A stretch of 64,000 bases of DNA from Nocardioides euryhalodurans (GCF_004564375.1 NZ_CP038267.1:2358501-2422500), one strand, 5' to 3'; positions 24,995-34,078 are shown, numbered from the stretch's first letter. Numbers and translations: made by a program. The notes: generated by a model not told the origin, from the sequence alone.

Positions 24995-25747
24995 TCACCC
25001 GGCGACGAACGCCCCGCGGACCAGCACCGGCACCACCCGGCTGCCCCCGTGGCCCGCCGCCACCGCCACGTCCGCGGCGAAGCCCTTGCCGATCAGCTCC
25101 TGCGCGCCCGCGCAGGCGGTCAGCTCCCCGGTCAGGTCACCGGCCACGGCTCGGTACGCCGCCCGCGCGAGCCGCGACTCCGGCGAGAAGCCCCGCTCCT
25201 CCAGCCCGGCGAGCACCGCGCCCGCACCCCACAGGTCCTCGGCGGCCGGTCGCAGCGTGCCGTCGGCCCACCGCTCTCCCGCCGGCACGACGGCGACCAC
25301 CGCGCCCGCGTCGAGCCGTGGCCGGAGCCAACCGGCCACCGCCGGGGCGTTGCGGAGGCAGGCGGCGACCACGGTGGCCCCGGAGGCGGCCAGGGCCGCG
25401 CTGATCGTGGAGCCGTTCGGCGACGGCAGCACCAGCCGGTCCACGCCCGCCACCCCGGTCAGCGACGCCGGTGAGAGCGACACGCTCCCGGGCCGCTCCA
25501 GGGCCTCGAACCGACCGACAGCGAGCGTCGCGTCCAGCTCCTCGGCGTACGCCTCGGCCCGCTGGTCGTGCCAGCCGAAGGGGTGCACGGCGATGTCGCG
25601 CTCCACCGCGACCGTCACGGTCGTCGTGAAGGACAGCACGTCGACGACGACCGCGACGTCGGCGCCGTCCGCGATCGCCGCGGCACCGGTGGGTCCCCAG
25701 TCCGTACGGACCTGGTGGCCGGCCTGGGTGTGGGCCGGGTCGATCAC
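24995..25747 (-). CDS. 2-phosphosulfolactate phosphatase (ComB)-like protein
   Basis: 250 residues. Seen: VAVVVDVLSFTTTVTVAVER (ComB DVLRxSTT-type motif), LVLPSPNGSTISAAL (SPNG motif), AGERWADGTLRPAAEDLWGA, matching the ComB fold. Known: ComB dephosphorylates phosphosulfolactate in coenzyme M synthesis, but bacterial homologues often have unknown substrates. Start: GTG at 25747 overlaps the UspA stop (GTGA), so a two-gene operon. The other sulfonate-related gene in the window (SsuD-like, 11338) is not linked. Confidence 0.78.
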   Translation of the reverse strand: MIDPAHTQAGHQVRTDWGPTGAAAIADGADVAVVVDVLSFTTTVTVAVERDIAVHPFGWHDQRAEAYAEELDATLAVGRFEALERPGSVSLSPASLTGVAGVDRLVLPSPNGSTISAALAASGATVVAACLRNAPAVAGWLRPRLDAGAVVAVVPAGERWADGTLRPAAEDLWGAGAVLAGLEERGFSPESRLARAAYRAVAGDLTGELTACAGAQELIGKGFAADVAVAAGHGGSRVVPVLVRGAFVAG

Positions 25748-26211
25748 CTGTCGTGGGGCTGGTGGGTCGGTACGACGACCACCGGGCACGGCGCGTGCCG
25801 CACCACCTGGTCGGCCGTCGACCCGAAGCCGAGCCCGCGGAAGCCGCCCTCGCCACGCTTGCCCACCACGAGCACCTCGGCGTTCTCCGCGCAGTGCAGC
25901 AGCTCCGCGGCGGCACGGCCGTGCACGACGTGCAGGTGCACCTCACCGGGCAGGTCGAGGCGCTCGATGTCGCGCTCGAGGTCGGCGAGCACGGCTTCTT
26001 CGTAGTCGGTCAGCGGTGGCACGTAGCCCACGGCCGACGTCGGGGGCTTCGGCGCGTTGAGCATCCCCCATGCACGCAGGACGTGCAGCGGGCGGCCGGT
26101 CCTCGCGGCGACGTCGGCAGCCCAGCGCACCGCCTCCGCCGAGGGTGCCGACCCGTCGTGCCCCACGAGCACGCCCCCCTCGAGCACGACCTCTTCCACG
26201 ACCTGTGCCAT
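25744..26211 (-). CDS. Universal stress protein (UspA family), ATP-binding type
   Basis: 155 residues, single Usp domain. Seen: N-terminal GGVLVGHDGSAPSAEAVRWA and the ATP-binding signature GKRGEGGFRGLGFGST (G-2x-G-9x-G-S/T) followed by VVRHAPCPVVVVP. Role: nucleotide-binding stress protein; typical actinobacterial members respond to hypoxia or starvation. Upstream 112 bp holds a four-run G-tract (26305-26319). Overlaps the ComB-like gene by 4 bases. Confidence 0.9.
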   Translation of the reverse strand: MAQVVEEVVLEGGVLVGHDGSAPSAEAVRWAADVAARTGRPLHVLRAWGMLNAPKPPTSAVGYVPPLTDYEEAVLADLERDIERLDLPGEVHLHVVHGRAAAELLHCAENAEVLVVGKRGEGGFRGLGFGSTADQVVRHAPCPVVVVPTHQPHDR

Positions 26212-26304
26212 GTCCGCTCCCCTCCTGGTCCGTGGGCTCAGGCTAGCGAGGGTCGGGCCTGGTGGCGCAGGGTCGATGGTCCCCCTGCTCGGCCTGCCCC
26301 AACC

Positions 26305-26322
26305 GGGCGGGCGGGCGGGCGG
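26305..26322 (+). repeat. GGGC tandem repeat, potential G-quadruplex
   Basis: Four GGG runs separated by single C (26305-26319), continuing to GG at 26322 and abutting the stop codon of the M13 peptidase gene (26324). On the plus strand this is a minimal four-stack G-quadruplex pattern, lying on the template strand for the flanking minus-strand genes. Function not shown. Confidence 0.5.
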
Positions 26323-26323
26323 C

Positions 26324-28267
26324 CTACCAGATCCGGACCCGGTCCTCCGGGGCGAGCCAGAGGCCGTCGCCCTCGACGGTGCCGAAGACCTCGTGGAACT
26401 CGTCGAGGTTGCGCACGATGTTGGCGCGGAACTCCGGCGGGCTGTGGGGGTCGGTGGTGAGGTACTGCAGCGCGAGCTCCTTGCGTCGCTTGGTGCGCCA
26501 GACGTGGCCCCAGTTGAGGAACACCTTGGCGCGGTCGGCGACGTCGGCCGAGCCGCCCTCGCTGATGAGGTACGCCTTGTGCCCGATCGTCAGCCCGCCG
26601 AGGTCGCCGATGTTCTCGCCGACGGTGAGCGCGCCGTTGACGTGCTCACCCGGCATGTCGCGCGGCTCGAGGGCGTCGTACTGCTCGATCAGGGCCTTGC
26701 TCTTGACCTCGAAGGCCGCCCGGTCGTCCGGGGTCCACCAGTTCTCCAGGTTACCGGCGCCGTCGTACTGCGAGCCCTGGTCGTCGAAGCCGTGCCCGAT
26801 CTCGTGACCGATGACGGCGCCGATGCCGCCGTAGTTCTCCGCCGGGTGGGCGTCGGGGTCGAAGAACGGCTTCTGCAGGATCCCGGCCGGGAAGCAGATC
26901 TCGTTGGTGCCGGGGTTGTAGTAGGCGTTGACCGTCTGCGGCAGCATGAACCACTCGTCACGGTCGACGGGCGACCCGATCTTGCCGAGCTGCCGGTCGG
27001 TCTCGAACGCCGCGGCGGCCGCCGCGTTGCCCATCAGGTCGTCGGGGTGCACCTCGAGCGCGGAGTAGTCGCGGAACTTCTCGGGGTAGCCGATCTTGGG
27101 GCGGAAGGTGGCGAGCTTGTCGAAGGCCCGCTGCTTGGTCTCGTCGGTCATCCAGTCCAGATCGGTGATGGAGCGGCGGTAGGCCTCGAGCAGGTTGGCG
27201 ACCAGCTCGTCCATCAGCTCCTTGGAGCGGGGCGGGAAGTGCCGGGCGACGTACTGCTTGCCGACGGCCTCGCCGATCGCGCCCTCGACGAACGCGACGC
27301 CGCGCTTCCACCGGGCACGCAGCTCCGGGGTGCCGCTGAGGGTGCGGCCGTAGAAGTCGAAGTTGGCCTCGACGAAGTCGTCGGTGAGGTACGGCGCCGC
27401 CGCCCGGAGCACGCGGGCGAGCAGCCACGGCTTCCAGTCCTCGACGGGCACCTCGGTCAGCGTCTGCGACAGGTGGGAGAGGTACGACGGCTGCCGGACG
27501 CACGCCTCGGCGATCGTCTCGTCGGAGCCGCCGAGGTTGCGGATCCAGGACTCCCACTCGAAGGCCGGGGCGAGCTCCTTGAGCTCGGCCAGCGTCAGCA
27601 GGTTGTAGGTCTTCTGGACGTCACGGGTCTCGGCGCGCTCCCAGTGGCCGGCCGCGAGCCGCGTCTCCACGGCGAGCACGGTCGCGGCGGCACCCGCCGC
27701 GTCGGCGTGCTCGGCCAGCCCGAACAGCGTGGTCAGGAAGGCGACGTACTTCTCGCGGATCTCGGCGAACTTGTCGTCGCGGTAGTAGGACTCGTCGGGC
27801 AGGCCGAGGCCGCCCTGCAGCACGTTGACGAGGTAGCGGTCGGAGTTCTTGGCGTCGGTGTCCACATAGGTCCCGAACAGGCCGAAGCCGCCGATCCGCT
27901 CGAACTCGCCGAGGAAGGCCGCGAGGTCGCGGACGTCGCGCAGCGACTCCACGGCGTCGAGCAGCGGCCGGATCGGTCGGGTGCCCCGCGCCTCGATGGT
28001 CGCGGTGTCCATGAAGGAGGTGAAGAGGTCACCGATCCGGCGCGCGTCGTCGTCGAGCGAGGCGGGGTCGGCCTCGGCCAGCGACTCGATGATGTCGCGA
28101 ACCCGCTGCTCGGAGGTGTCGGCCAGCTCGACGAAGGGTCCCCAGCTCGAGCGGTCGCCGGGGATCTCGGCCTCCGCCAGCCAACGGCCGTTGACGTGGC
28201 CGAACAGGTCGTCCTGCGGGCGGATGGCGGTGTCCATGCCCTCACGGGCGTCATCGAGGATGCTCAC
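26324..28267 (-). CDS. M13-family zinc metallopeptidase (neprilysin/PepO-like)
   Basis: 647 residues. Seen: zinc site GHEIGHGFDDQG (HExxH near residue 489), downstream ENIGDLGG providing the third ligand Glu, and VNAYYNPGTNEICFPAGIL just before the site, all M13 hallmarks. No signal peptide, so cytoplasmic, as in other actinobacterial M13 enzymes (Zmp1 type). Start: GTG at 28267. Role: oligopeptide hydrolysis. Monocistronic or with the upstream lipoprotein gene (24-bp gap). Confidence 0.93.
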   Translation of the reverse strand: MSILDDAREGMDTAIRPQDDLFGHVNGRWLAEAEIPGDRSSWGPFVELADTSEQRVRDIIESLAEADPASLDDDARRIGDLFTSFMDTATIEARGTRPIRPLLDAVESLRDVRDLAAFLGEFERIGGFGLFGTYVDTDAKNSDRYLVNVLQGGLGLPDESYYRDDKFAEIREKYVAFLTTLFGLAEHADAAGAAATVLAVETRLAAGHWERAETRDVQKTYNLLTLAELKELAPAFEWESWIRNLGGSDETIAEACVRQPSYLSHLSQTLTEVPVEDWKPWLLARVLRAAAPYLTDDFVEANFDFYGRTLSGTPELRARWKRGVAFVEGAIGEAVGKQYVARHFPPRSKELMDELVANLLEAYRRSITDLDWMTDETKQRAFDKLATFRPKIGYPEKFRDYSALEVHPDDLMGNAAAAAAFETDRQLGKIGSPVDRDEWFMLPQTVNAYYNPGTNEICFPAGILQKPFFDPDAHPAENYGGIGAVIGHEIGHGFDDQGSQYDGAGNLENWWTPDDRAAFEVKSKALIEQYDALEPRDMPGEHVNGALTVGENIGDLGGLTIGHKAYLISEGGSADVADRAKVFLNWGHVWRTKRRKELALQYLTTDPHSPPEFRANIVRNLDEFHEVFGTVEGDGLWLAPEDRVRIW

Positions 28268-28291
28268 CCCCGCAAACTAACAACCCACTGC

Positions 28292-30343
28292 TCAGGGGGC
28301 GAGGTCCCGGTAGGCCCGCTCCACGACGTCGACACCGGCCTTCATCCGCGCCACGTACGTCGTGTAGTTCCAGGTCGGCCAGGTGAACGGCACGTCGAGG
28401 GTGCTCCCGCCGGCGTCGAACGACAGGTCGATCCCCTCGACCTCGACCCGCTCGGCAGGCACGCCCTCGCCCAGCGCCTGCCGGCTCGAGGGGTCGGAGA
28501 ACCCGAGCATCGACCACGGGATCCGGAGCCGGACGGTGCGCCGCTCCTCGTCGACCTGCCAGGTGGCGGTCGAGTCGAACTCCTCGGACTCGGGGTCCCA
28601 GGTCCCCTCGACCAGCTGCCCGACGTCGAGGAACTCGGCCGGGCGCTGCTCGCCGCCGACGTCGTGGCTGCGGTTGGTGATCAGCCGGTAGAGGTGCCAG
28701 GGGTCGTCCTGGTCGGGGTGGTACGGCCGCTCGGGGGTGTCGAGGCGGATCGGGTCGAGGTCACGGCGCACGTCGAGCCGCGCCTCGCCGGCTCCGGGGT
28801 CGACCTCGATCCGGTAGTCGGCCCGCTCGGGTCCGGGCAGCACGTCCGCCTCGATCCGCAGCACCTCGGGGACCGCCTCGCGGGTCGTCACCTCGAGGTG
28901 CACCCACGAGGCGTCGGCCCACACGTGGACGTACTCGAAGGCGCCCGACTCCGGGATCGCCTCGGCGGCCGCGTCCGGGAGCGGGTCGGGGTCGGTGGCC
29001 ACCAGCCCGAACCACTGCTCGTTGGTCAGGGGGTCGTGCCAGAGCTGGCGCCGCTCCTCGTCCTGGTGCTCCAGGGTGTTCCAGGTGCGCTTGAACCACT
29101 CGTCCTCCCAGGAGAAGACGAACGCGCCGGCGGCGCCCTTGGCCTCGAGCAGCCGCATCAGGTCGGCGTTGACGGCCATCGCCTGCTGCTCGGTGTGGCC
29201 GCCCTGGTCGCGCCCCAGCGGACCGGCGTGGGCGGAGCCGAGCGAGGACGGCACGCCGAACTCGGTGACGAGCAGCGGCATGGTGCCCGCGACGTGGTCG
29301 CGGAGCGCGGCCACGTAACCGGCGTACGGGTCCTCCCGGCCGTCCCACTCCTCGTCCTGCAGCCCGGGCTCGTAGCGCTGGAAGTCCGGGTAGTAGGGGT
29401 AGGCGTGGAAGCTGGCGAAGGTGCCGGCGGGCCAGGCGTCGGTCGGCAGCACGTGCATCGGGTCGACGGAGACGAGGTCCTCCTGCGGGAGCGGCTCCTC
29501 GGGGTGCACGAGCGGGTCGGTCGTCGGCCAGTTGACCATCGCGATCGGGGCAGCGCTGCCGCGGTCGGCCTCGTGGGCGGCGAGCTCGTCCATGTGGGTG
29601 GCGATCCACTGCTCCGTCGGGGTCGCGTCGCCGGTGGCGGCGAAGTACTCCCCGGAGCGGTACGCCACCTCGACGGCGTCGGTCCGCGCGACGCCCTCGG
29701 GATCCCACTCGACGCCGATGATCCAGGAGGCGAGCCACGCCGAGACGTCGACGGTGTAGCGGCCCGACGCCCGCCCTGGCGTCTCGGGCCGGTCGAGGTC
29801 GCCGTGGACCGCCGCGGAGAGGTCGGCGAGCTCCTCGGAGAAGGCGTCGTCGACGGCCGGGTCGTGGAGGGTGCCGCCCTCGTCCACGTAGGACTCGTCG
29901 GGGAGGTAGGCGCCCTGCACGAGGTAGATCGGGTCCTCGGGGTGGGCCTCGTTGTGGGCGGCGAGCTCCTCGTAGAACCCGGGCGGCAGCAGCGTGTAGA
30001 CGCGCACCACGCGGATGCCGAGGTCGGCCATCTCGCGCAGCCAGGCGGCGTACTGCTCCGCGGGGATGGTGCCGACCTCGCCCGGCTGCTGCAGCGGGAC
30101 GGTGCTGCCGAGGTTGACGCCCGGGAGGAAGGTCTTGTCACCGGAGGCGGTGTGGAGCCGGAAGCCGTCCGCGTCGGCGGTGGCGACGACCTCCAGGCCG
30201 TCGACCTGCTCGGCGCGGGGTGCCCAGCTCGGTCCGCTCGGCCCGTCCGGCTCGTCAGGACCGGCGCAGCCGACCAGCGCGGACGCTGCCAGCGCGGCCG
30301 CCGCCGCCAGCACGGCCGGCCGCGCGGCGCCCCGAGGTCTCAC
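28292..30343 (-). CDS. Glycosyl hydrolase-like secreted lipoprotein
   Basis: 683 residues. Seen: lipoprotein signal with lipobox LVGC (Cys26); TIM-barrel-type opening FLPGVNLGSTVPLQQPGEVG then MADLGIRVVRVYTLLPPGFY; candidate acid/base and nucleophile regions WIIGVEWDPEG and LLVTEFGVPSSLG, matching a GH clan-A arrangement (acid on strand 4, Glu on strand 7). A C-terminal beta-rich domain follows residue 500. Start: GTG at 30343, 7 bases after TACCCT (30351-30356). Substrate unknown; specific GH family not assigned. Confidence 0.65.
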   Translation of the reverse strand: MRPRGAARPAVLAAAAALAASALVGCAGPDEPDGPSGPSWAPRAEQVDGLEVVATADADGFRLHTASGDKTFLPGVNLGSTVPLQQPGEVGTIPAEQYAAWLREMADLGIRVVRVYTLLPPGFYEELAAHNEAHPEDPIYLVQGAYLPDESYVDEGGTLHDPAVDDAFSEELADLSAAVHGDLDRPETPGRASGRYTVDVSAWLASWIIGVEWDPEGVARTDAVEVAYRSGEYFAATGDATPTEQWIATHMDELAAHEADRGSAAPIAMVNWPTTDPLVHPEEPLPQEDLVSVDPMHVLPTDAWPAGTFASFHAYPYYPDFQRYEPGLQDEEWDGREDPYAGYVAALRDHVAGTMPLLVTEFGVPSSLGSAHAGPLGRDQGGHTEQQAMAVNADLMRLLEAKGAAGAFVFSWEDEWFKRTWNTLEHQDEERRQLWHDPLTNEQWFGLVATDPDPLPDAAAEAIPESGAFEYVHVWADASWVHLEVTTREAVPEVLRIEADVLPGPERADYRIEVDPGAGEARLDVRRDLDPIRLDTPERPYHPDQDDPWHLYRLITNRSHDVGGEQRPAEFLDVGQLVEGTWDPESEEFDSTATWQVDEERRTVRLRIPWSMLGFSDPSSRQALGEGVPAERVEVEGIDLSFDAGGSTLDVPFTWPTWNYTTYVARMKAGVDVVERAYRDLAP

Positions 30344-30350
30344 ACGCTGA

Positions 30351-30356
30351 AGGGTA
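30351..30356 (-). promoter_or_regulatory. -10 box of a leaderless promoter (glycosidase-like lipoprotein)
   Basis: Minus-strand TACCCT followed by 7 bases and the GTG at 30343; no ribosome site. It supports this start against a much longer in-frame reading upstream, which lacks a signal peptide. Confidence 0.45.
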
Positions 30357-30389
30357 CGTCCGTGGTCGGCGCGGCACCGGCGAACGAGC

Positions 30390-31367
30390 TCAGCTGCGGA
30401 GCCGGACCACCGACTTGCCACGCGTCCGACGCTCGTCGAGGTCGGTGAGCGCGCGGCCGAAGTCGTCGAGGTCGTACGTCGCCCCGATCGGCGGGTCGAT
30501 CGCCCCGCTCTCCAGCAGTGGCCGGATCGCCTCCCACTGCTCGGCCATGTAGCCCGGGCGGACCATCGCGTACGCCCCCCAACCCACGCCACGGACGTCG
30601 GTGTTGTTGAGCAGCAGCCGGTTGACCTTGACCTCGGGGATGCCCTGGCCGCTGGCGAACCCGACGACGAGGAGCCTCCCCTGGGGAGCGAGCGACCGGA
30701 GCGAATCGAGGAACACGTCGCCGCCGACCACGTCGACCACGACGTCGACGCCGCGCCCGCCGGTGAGGGCGGCCACGGCGTCCTTGAAGCCGTCGAGGAG
30801 GACGACCTCGTCGGCACCGGCCTCGCCGGCCACCTCCGCCTTCTCCTCGGTCGAGACGACGGCGACGGTGCGGGCACCGAGGCCGCGGGCGACCTGGATC
30901 GTCGCGGTGCCGACCCCGCCGGCGGCGCCGTGGACGAGGACCGTCTCGCCCTCACGCAGCCCGCCCCGCTCGACGAGCGCGAAGTGGGCGGTCAGGTAGT
31001 TCATCGGGATCGCCGCGCCGGCGTCGAACGAGACGTCGTCGGGCAGCGGGAAGGTCGCGTCCTCGGGCACGACGGCCAGCTCCGCGGCGCCGCCGTACGG
31101 CAGCACGCCGGCGACCCGGTCACCGGCGGCGAAGCGGGTGACCTCGCCCCCGGTCGCCACGACCGTGCCGGCGAGGTCGACGCCCAGGGTGAAGGGCGGT
31201 TCCGGCCGGACCTGGTAGGCGCCCCGGCTGAGCAGCAGGTCGGGGAAGGAGATGCCGACGCGGTGCACCTCCACCAGCACGTCCCGCGGTCCGGGGGTGG
31301 GCTCGTCGACCTCGGTGACCTCGACGGCGTCGGGGCCGGTGGGCGTCAGGACCTGGGCGGCACGCAT
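30390..31367 (-). CDS. NADPH:quinone reductase-like oxidoreductase (MDR family, zinc-independent)
   Basis: 325 residues. Seen: GroES-like N-terminal domain, then Rossmann fold with VLVHGAAGGVGTATIQVARG and a downstream VDVVVDVVGGDVF segment; zinc-ligand cysteines are absent. Role: NADPH-dependent reduction of quinones or enals. Start: ATG at 31367, chosen because TAGCGT (31375-31380) sits 7 bases upstream, giving a leaderless transcript; a longer start at 31376 would overlap it. Confidence 0.9.
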   Translation of the reverse strand: MRAAQVLTPTGPDAVEVTEVDEPTPGPRDVLVEVHRVGISFPDLLLSRGAYQVRPEPPFTLGVDLAGTVVATGGEVTRFAAGDRVAGVLPYGGAAELAVVPEDATFPLPDDVSFDAGAAIPMNYLTAHFALVERGGLREGETVLVHGAAGGVGTATIQVARGLGARTVAVVSTEEKAEVAGEAGADEVVLLDGFKDAVAALTGGRGVDVVVDVVGGDVFLDSLRSLAPQGRLLVVGFASGQGIPEVKVNRLLLNNTDVRGVGWGAYAMVRPGYMAEQWEAIRPLLESGAIDPPIGATYDLDDFGRALTDLDERRTRGKSVVRLRS

Positions 31368-31374
31368 GCCGAGC

Positions 31375-31380
31375 ACGCTA
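31375..31380 (-). promoter_or_regulatory. -10 box of a leaderless promoter (quinone reductase)
   Basis: Minus-strand TAGCGT, 7 bases before the ATG at 31367. Confidence 0.45.
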
Positions 31381-31434
31381 CCGACCGGGGTGTGGGGTGC
31401 CCGCCCCCTGTCCCGATGGTCCGCCCCACGCGGG

Positions 31435-32658
31435 TCACCGCGGGTCGACCAGCTGCGCCATCTCGAAGTGCATCGGGTCGGTGTAGCTCCAGTCGCCGCC
31501 CCAGGCGAAGCCCCACCGCTTGAAGGCGGCCACCACGCCGCGGTCCATCTCGCCGACGGTGCCGCGCTGGTTGCCCGGCACGTTGAGGTCGAGCGCCAGG
31601 CCGAAGGAGTGGTTGGAGAGCGTGGTGGAGCCGGCGATGAAGCGCGGGTAGTAGCAGCCGGCGTACTCGCCGGGGTTGATCTCGTCGGCCAGGCCCTGGG
31701 CGACGACGTCCTCCAGGGCAGCGCGCAGCTGGGGGAAGATCGCCCGGTGGCAGGTGACGGTGCCGAGGATCGGCACGGCCTCGGTGGCGATGTTGGCCGC
31801 CACCCACGCCGGGTCGGGGGCGATCCGGCCGCCGCCGATCACCTGGTAGTTGAAGGTGCCCACGACGTCCGCGATGGAGCCGCCGGTGAGGAAGGCGGTC
31901 TGCGTCGCGGTGGGGTCCAGGCCGAGCCGGGAGGCGATGTCGAGGTCCTGCACCGACGCGGTGTCGCCGACGATGGCCTGCACCCGCTTGCGGATCGTGG
32001 ACGGGTCGTCCTCGTCGGTCGAGATGATCAGCCCGTTGCCGAGCACCATCCGGCCGATGTCCTCGACCCACGCCTCGTTGACGACCATGTCGATGGTCTC
32101 GGGCTGCGGGGCGTAGGCACCGATGTGGACCACCGGGGCGTCGTCACCGCTGCCGAGGGCGAGGTTGCCGTCCTCGTCCTGCAGCTTCCGGCCGAGCCTC
32201 GGGTCGATGGCCAGCTCGCCGCCGGCCAGCCGGTCCCACACGTCCTGGGTCTGCGCGGAGCCGGCAGGCGTGAACCGCCGGAAGGTGGCGCCGTCGACCG
32301 CGGCGACCGTGAGCAGCTGGTTCTCGATCGCGACGTTGCCGAGCCCGATCACCTCCGCGGCCGCGACCTCCGGGAGCGCTCGGATCCGCTTGATCATGTC
32401 GTCGCTCAGCGGCTCGCGGTCGAAGATCAGCATGTCGGGCCGGTAGAGCCGGTCCTCCAGCGGACCCGGCGGCTCGACGGCGTGCTCCGGGTCGGCCACC
32501 GGGAGGGTGCTGCCCCCCTTCGTCGGCGAGGCGCCCTCCGACGGCGACGGGGACCCGGACGGCTCCGGCTCGCGGCCCGTGGTCGGCGCCTCGCTGCAGG
32601 CGGTCAGCACCAGCAGCAGCGTCGCCGCTGCCGCGGTCGCCGGCCACCCCCGCCTCAT
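31435..32658 (-). CDS. Secreted M15-type peptidoglycan peptidase lipoprotein
   Basis: 407 residues. Seen: lipobox LTAC (Cys21), a Pro/Ser/Gly-rich linker, a central region of about 250 residues without clear assignment, and a C-terminal M15 domain with SNHSFGLALDLN (SxHxxGxAxDxN, near residue 349) and WGGDWSYTDPMHFE (near 392), giving the His-Asp-His zinc site. Role: trimming of cell-wall peptides (D,D- or L,D-carboxypeptidase or endopeptidase). Start: ATG 32658, 6 bases after TACGCT (32665-32670). Confidence 0.82.
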   Translation of the reverse strand: MRRGWPATAAAATLLLVLTACSEAPTTGREPEPSGSPSPSEGASPTKGGSTLPVADPEHAVEPPGPLEDRLYRPDMLIFDREPLSDDMIKRIRALPEVAAAEVIGLGNVAIENQLLTVAAVDGATFRRFTPAGSAQTQDVWDRLAGGELAIDPRLGRKLQDEDGNLALGSGDDAPVVHIGAYAPQPETIDMVVNEAWVEDIGRMVLGNGLIISTDEDDPSTIRKRVQAIVGDTASVQDLDIASRLGLDPTATQTAFLTGGSIADVVGTFNYQVIGGGRIAPDPAWVAANIATEAVPILGTVTCHRAIFPQLRAALEDVVAQGLADEINPGEYAGCYYPRFIAGSTTLSNHSFGLALDLNVPGNQRGTVGEMDRGVVAAFKRWGFAWGGDWSYTDPMHFEMAQLVDPR

Positions 32659-32662
32659 CCCG

Positions 32663-34054
32663 TCAGCGTATCCGGGAGGGGATGAGCAGCCACGAGATCA
32701 CGCCGCCCACGCCCAGCAGGCCGGCGCACACCAGCATCGCCGTGGAGTACGCCGCGTCCATGGCCAGCACGTCGGCGTACTCCTCCCCGGTGAGGCCGAC
32801 CAGGGGCGGCAGCGCCGCGACCGCCAGCAGCGACCCGGTCCGGGCCACCGCGTTGTTGACGCCGCTGGCCAGTCCGGCCCGGGAGACCGGCGCGGCGGCC
32901 AGCACCGTCGCGGTCAGCGGGGCCACCATCAGCGCCAACCCGAGCCCGAAGAGGGTGAGCCCCGGCAGCACCGTCGTCCAGTACGTCGCCGTCGCGTCGA
33001 CGGTCAGCAGCCACAGCACCCCGGCTGCCATCACGATCGGTCCCAGGGTCATCGGGATCCGCGGGCCGATCCGCACCGCCAGCCGACCCCCGCGGGCCGC
33101 GAGGAAGAGCATGCACACCGTGATCGGCAGCGTGGCCACCCCGGCGGCGAGCGGGCTGTAGCCGGCGACGGTCTGGAGCTGCAGGACCAGGAAGAACAGC
33201 ACCGCGCCGAGGGCGGCGTAGACCAGCAGCGTCATCACGTTGGCCGCGCTGAACGTGCGGGAGGCGAAGATCCCCAGCGGCAGCATCGGCTCCCGCTCGC
33301 GGCGTTCGACCAGCACGAACCCCGCGGCCGCGACCACGCCGAGGACCAGCGCCGGCACGGCCCACCGGGTCCCCGTCTGGATCAGCCCGAAGGTGAGCCC
33401 CGCCAGCGCCGCCATCGTCAGCAGCGAGCCGGCCACGTCGAAGCGGGTGGGCGGGTCGGGGTCCCGGGTCTCGGGGACGTGACGCACCGCGATCCAGACC
33501 GCGACCAGCGCGAGCGGCAGGTTGATCAGGAAGATCCAGCGCCACGACGCGAGCTCGATCAGGCCGCCGCCGACGAAGGGGCCGATCGCGGCGGCGATCC
33601 CGCCGAGCCCGGACCAGGCCCCGATGGCCGGCGCGCGGTCGTCGGGGACGAAGGCGCCCTGGATCATCGCCAGGCTGCCCGGCGTCAGCAGGCCGGCCCC
33701 GACGCCCTGCAGCACCCGGGCGGCGATCAGCACCTCGGGGCTGGGGGCCAGGCCGCACATCAGGGAGGCCAGGGCGAACCAGGCCGTCCCGACGACGAAC
33801 AGCCGCCGCCGGCCGTACCGGTCACCGAGCGAGCCGCCGAGCAGGATCGTGGAGGCCAGCGAGAGCAGGTAGCCGTTGCTGATCCACTGCAGCTCGGCCA
33901 GGTCGGCTCCCAGCTCCTCGCCGATGGTCCTCAGTGCGACGTTGACGACCGTGCCGTCGAGCAGCGTCATCCCCGACCCCAGGACGGCGGCGGCGACGAC
34001 CGCCCTCCCGGTAGGACTCCCGAGCCGGACCCCTTCGGGCGACGATTCCTCCAC
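32663..34054 (-). CDS. MFS multidrug exporter, DHA2 (14-helix) type
   Basis: 463 residues, predicted 14 hydrophobic segments. Seen: DGTVVNVALRTIGEELGADL after helix 1 (DHA2 motif), GGSLGDRYGRRRLFVVGTAW (motif A), and RVLQGVGAGLLTPGSLAMIQ (motif C of exporters). Start: GTG at 34054. Role: proton-driven export of drugs or metabolites. Only 24 bp separate its start from the divergent ferritin-like gene, so the promoters overlap. Confidence 0.9.
   Translation of the reverse strand: MEESSPEGVRLGSPTGRAVVAAAVLGSGMTLLDGTVVNVALRTIGEELGADLAELQWISNGYLLSLASTILLGGSLGDRYGRRRLFVVGTAWFALASLMCGLAPSPEVLIAARVLQGVGAGLLTPGSLAMIQGAFVPDDRAPAIGAWSGLGGIAAAIGPFVGGGLIELASWRWIFLINLPLALVAVWIAVRHVPETRDPDPPTRFDVAGSLLTMAALAGLTFGLIQTGTRWAVPALVLGVVAAAGFVLVERREREPMLPLGIFASRTFSAANVMTLLVYAALGAVLFFLVLQLQTVAGYSPLAAGVATLPITVCMLFLAARGGRLAVRIGPRIPMTLGPIVMAAGVLWLLTVDATATYWTTVLPGLTLFGLGLALMVAPLTATVLAAAPVSRAGLASGVNNAVARTGSLLAVAALPPLVGLTGEEYADVLAMDAAYSTAMLVCAGLLGVGGVISWLLIPSRIR
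32665..32670 (-). promoter_or_regulatory. -10 box of a leaderless promoter (M15 peptidase)
   Basis: Minus-strand TACGCT, 6 bases before the ATG at 32658. It lies at the 3' end of the upstream MFS gene (stop at 32663), so the peptidase gene probably has its own promoter. Confidence 0.4.
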
Positions 34055-34065
34055 GCCTCGCAGCG

Positions 34066-34071
34066 TAGGCT
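34066..34071 (+). promoter_or_regulatory. -10 box of a leaderless promoter (ferritin-like gene)
   Basis: TAGGCT, 7 bases before GTG at 34079, inside the 24-bp gap between divergent start codons. Confidence 0.45.
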
Positions 34072-34078
34072 GGATCGC

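Noticed and set aside
26212..26323. Small gene between uspA and the M13 peptidase gene
   Set aside because: 112 bp with no plausible start/stop pair or ribosome site; holds only the G-rich repeat.
26057..30448. 1463-residue open frame on the plus strand
   Set aside because: Antisense to UspA, M13 peptidase and lipoprotein genes with strong motifs; composition is typical of a shadow frame.
30344..30955. N-terminal extension of the glycosidase-like lipoprotein
   Set aside because: It overlaps the quinone reductase gene in another frame; the lipoprotein signal begins at 30343.
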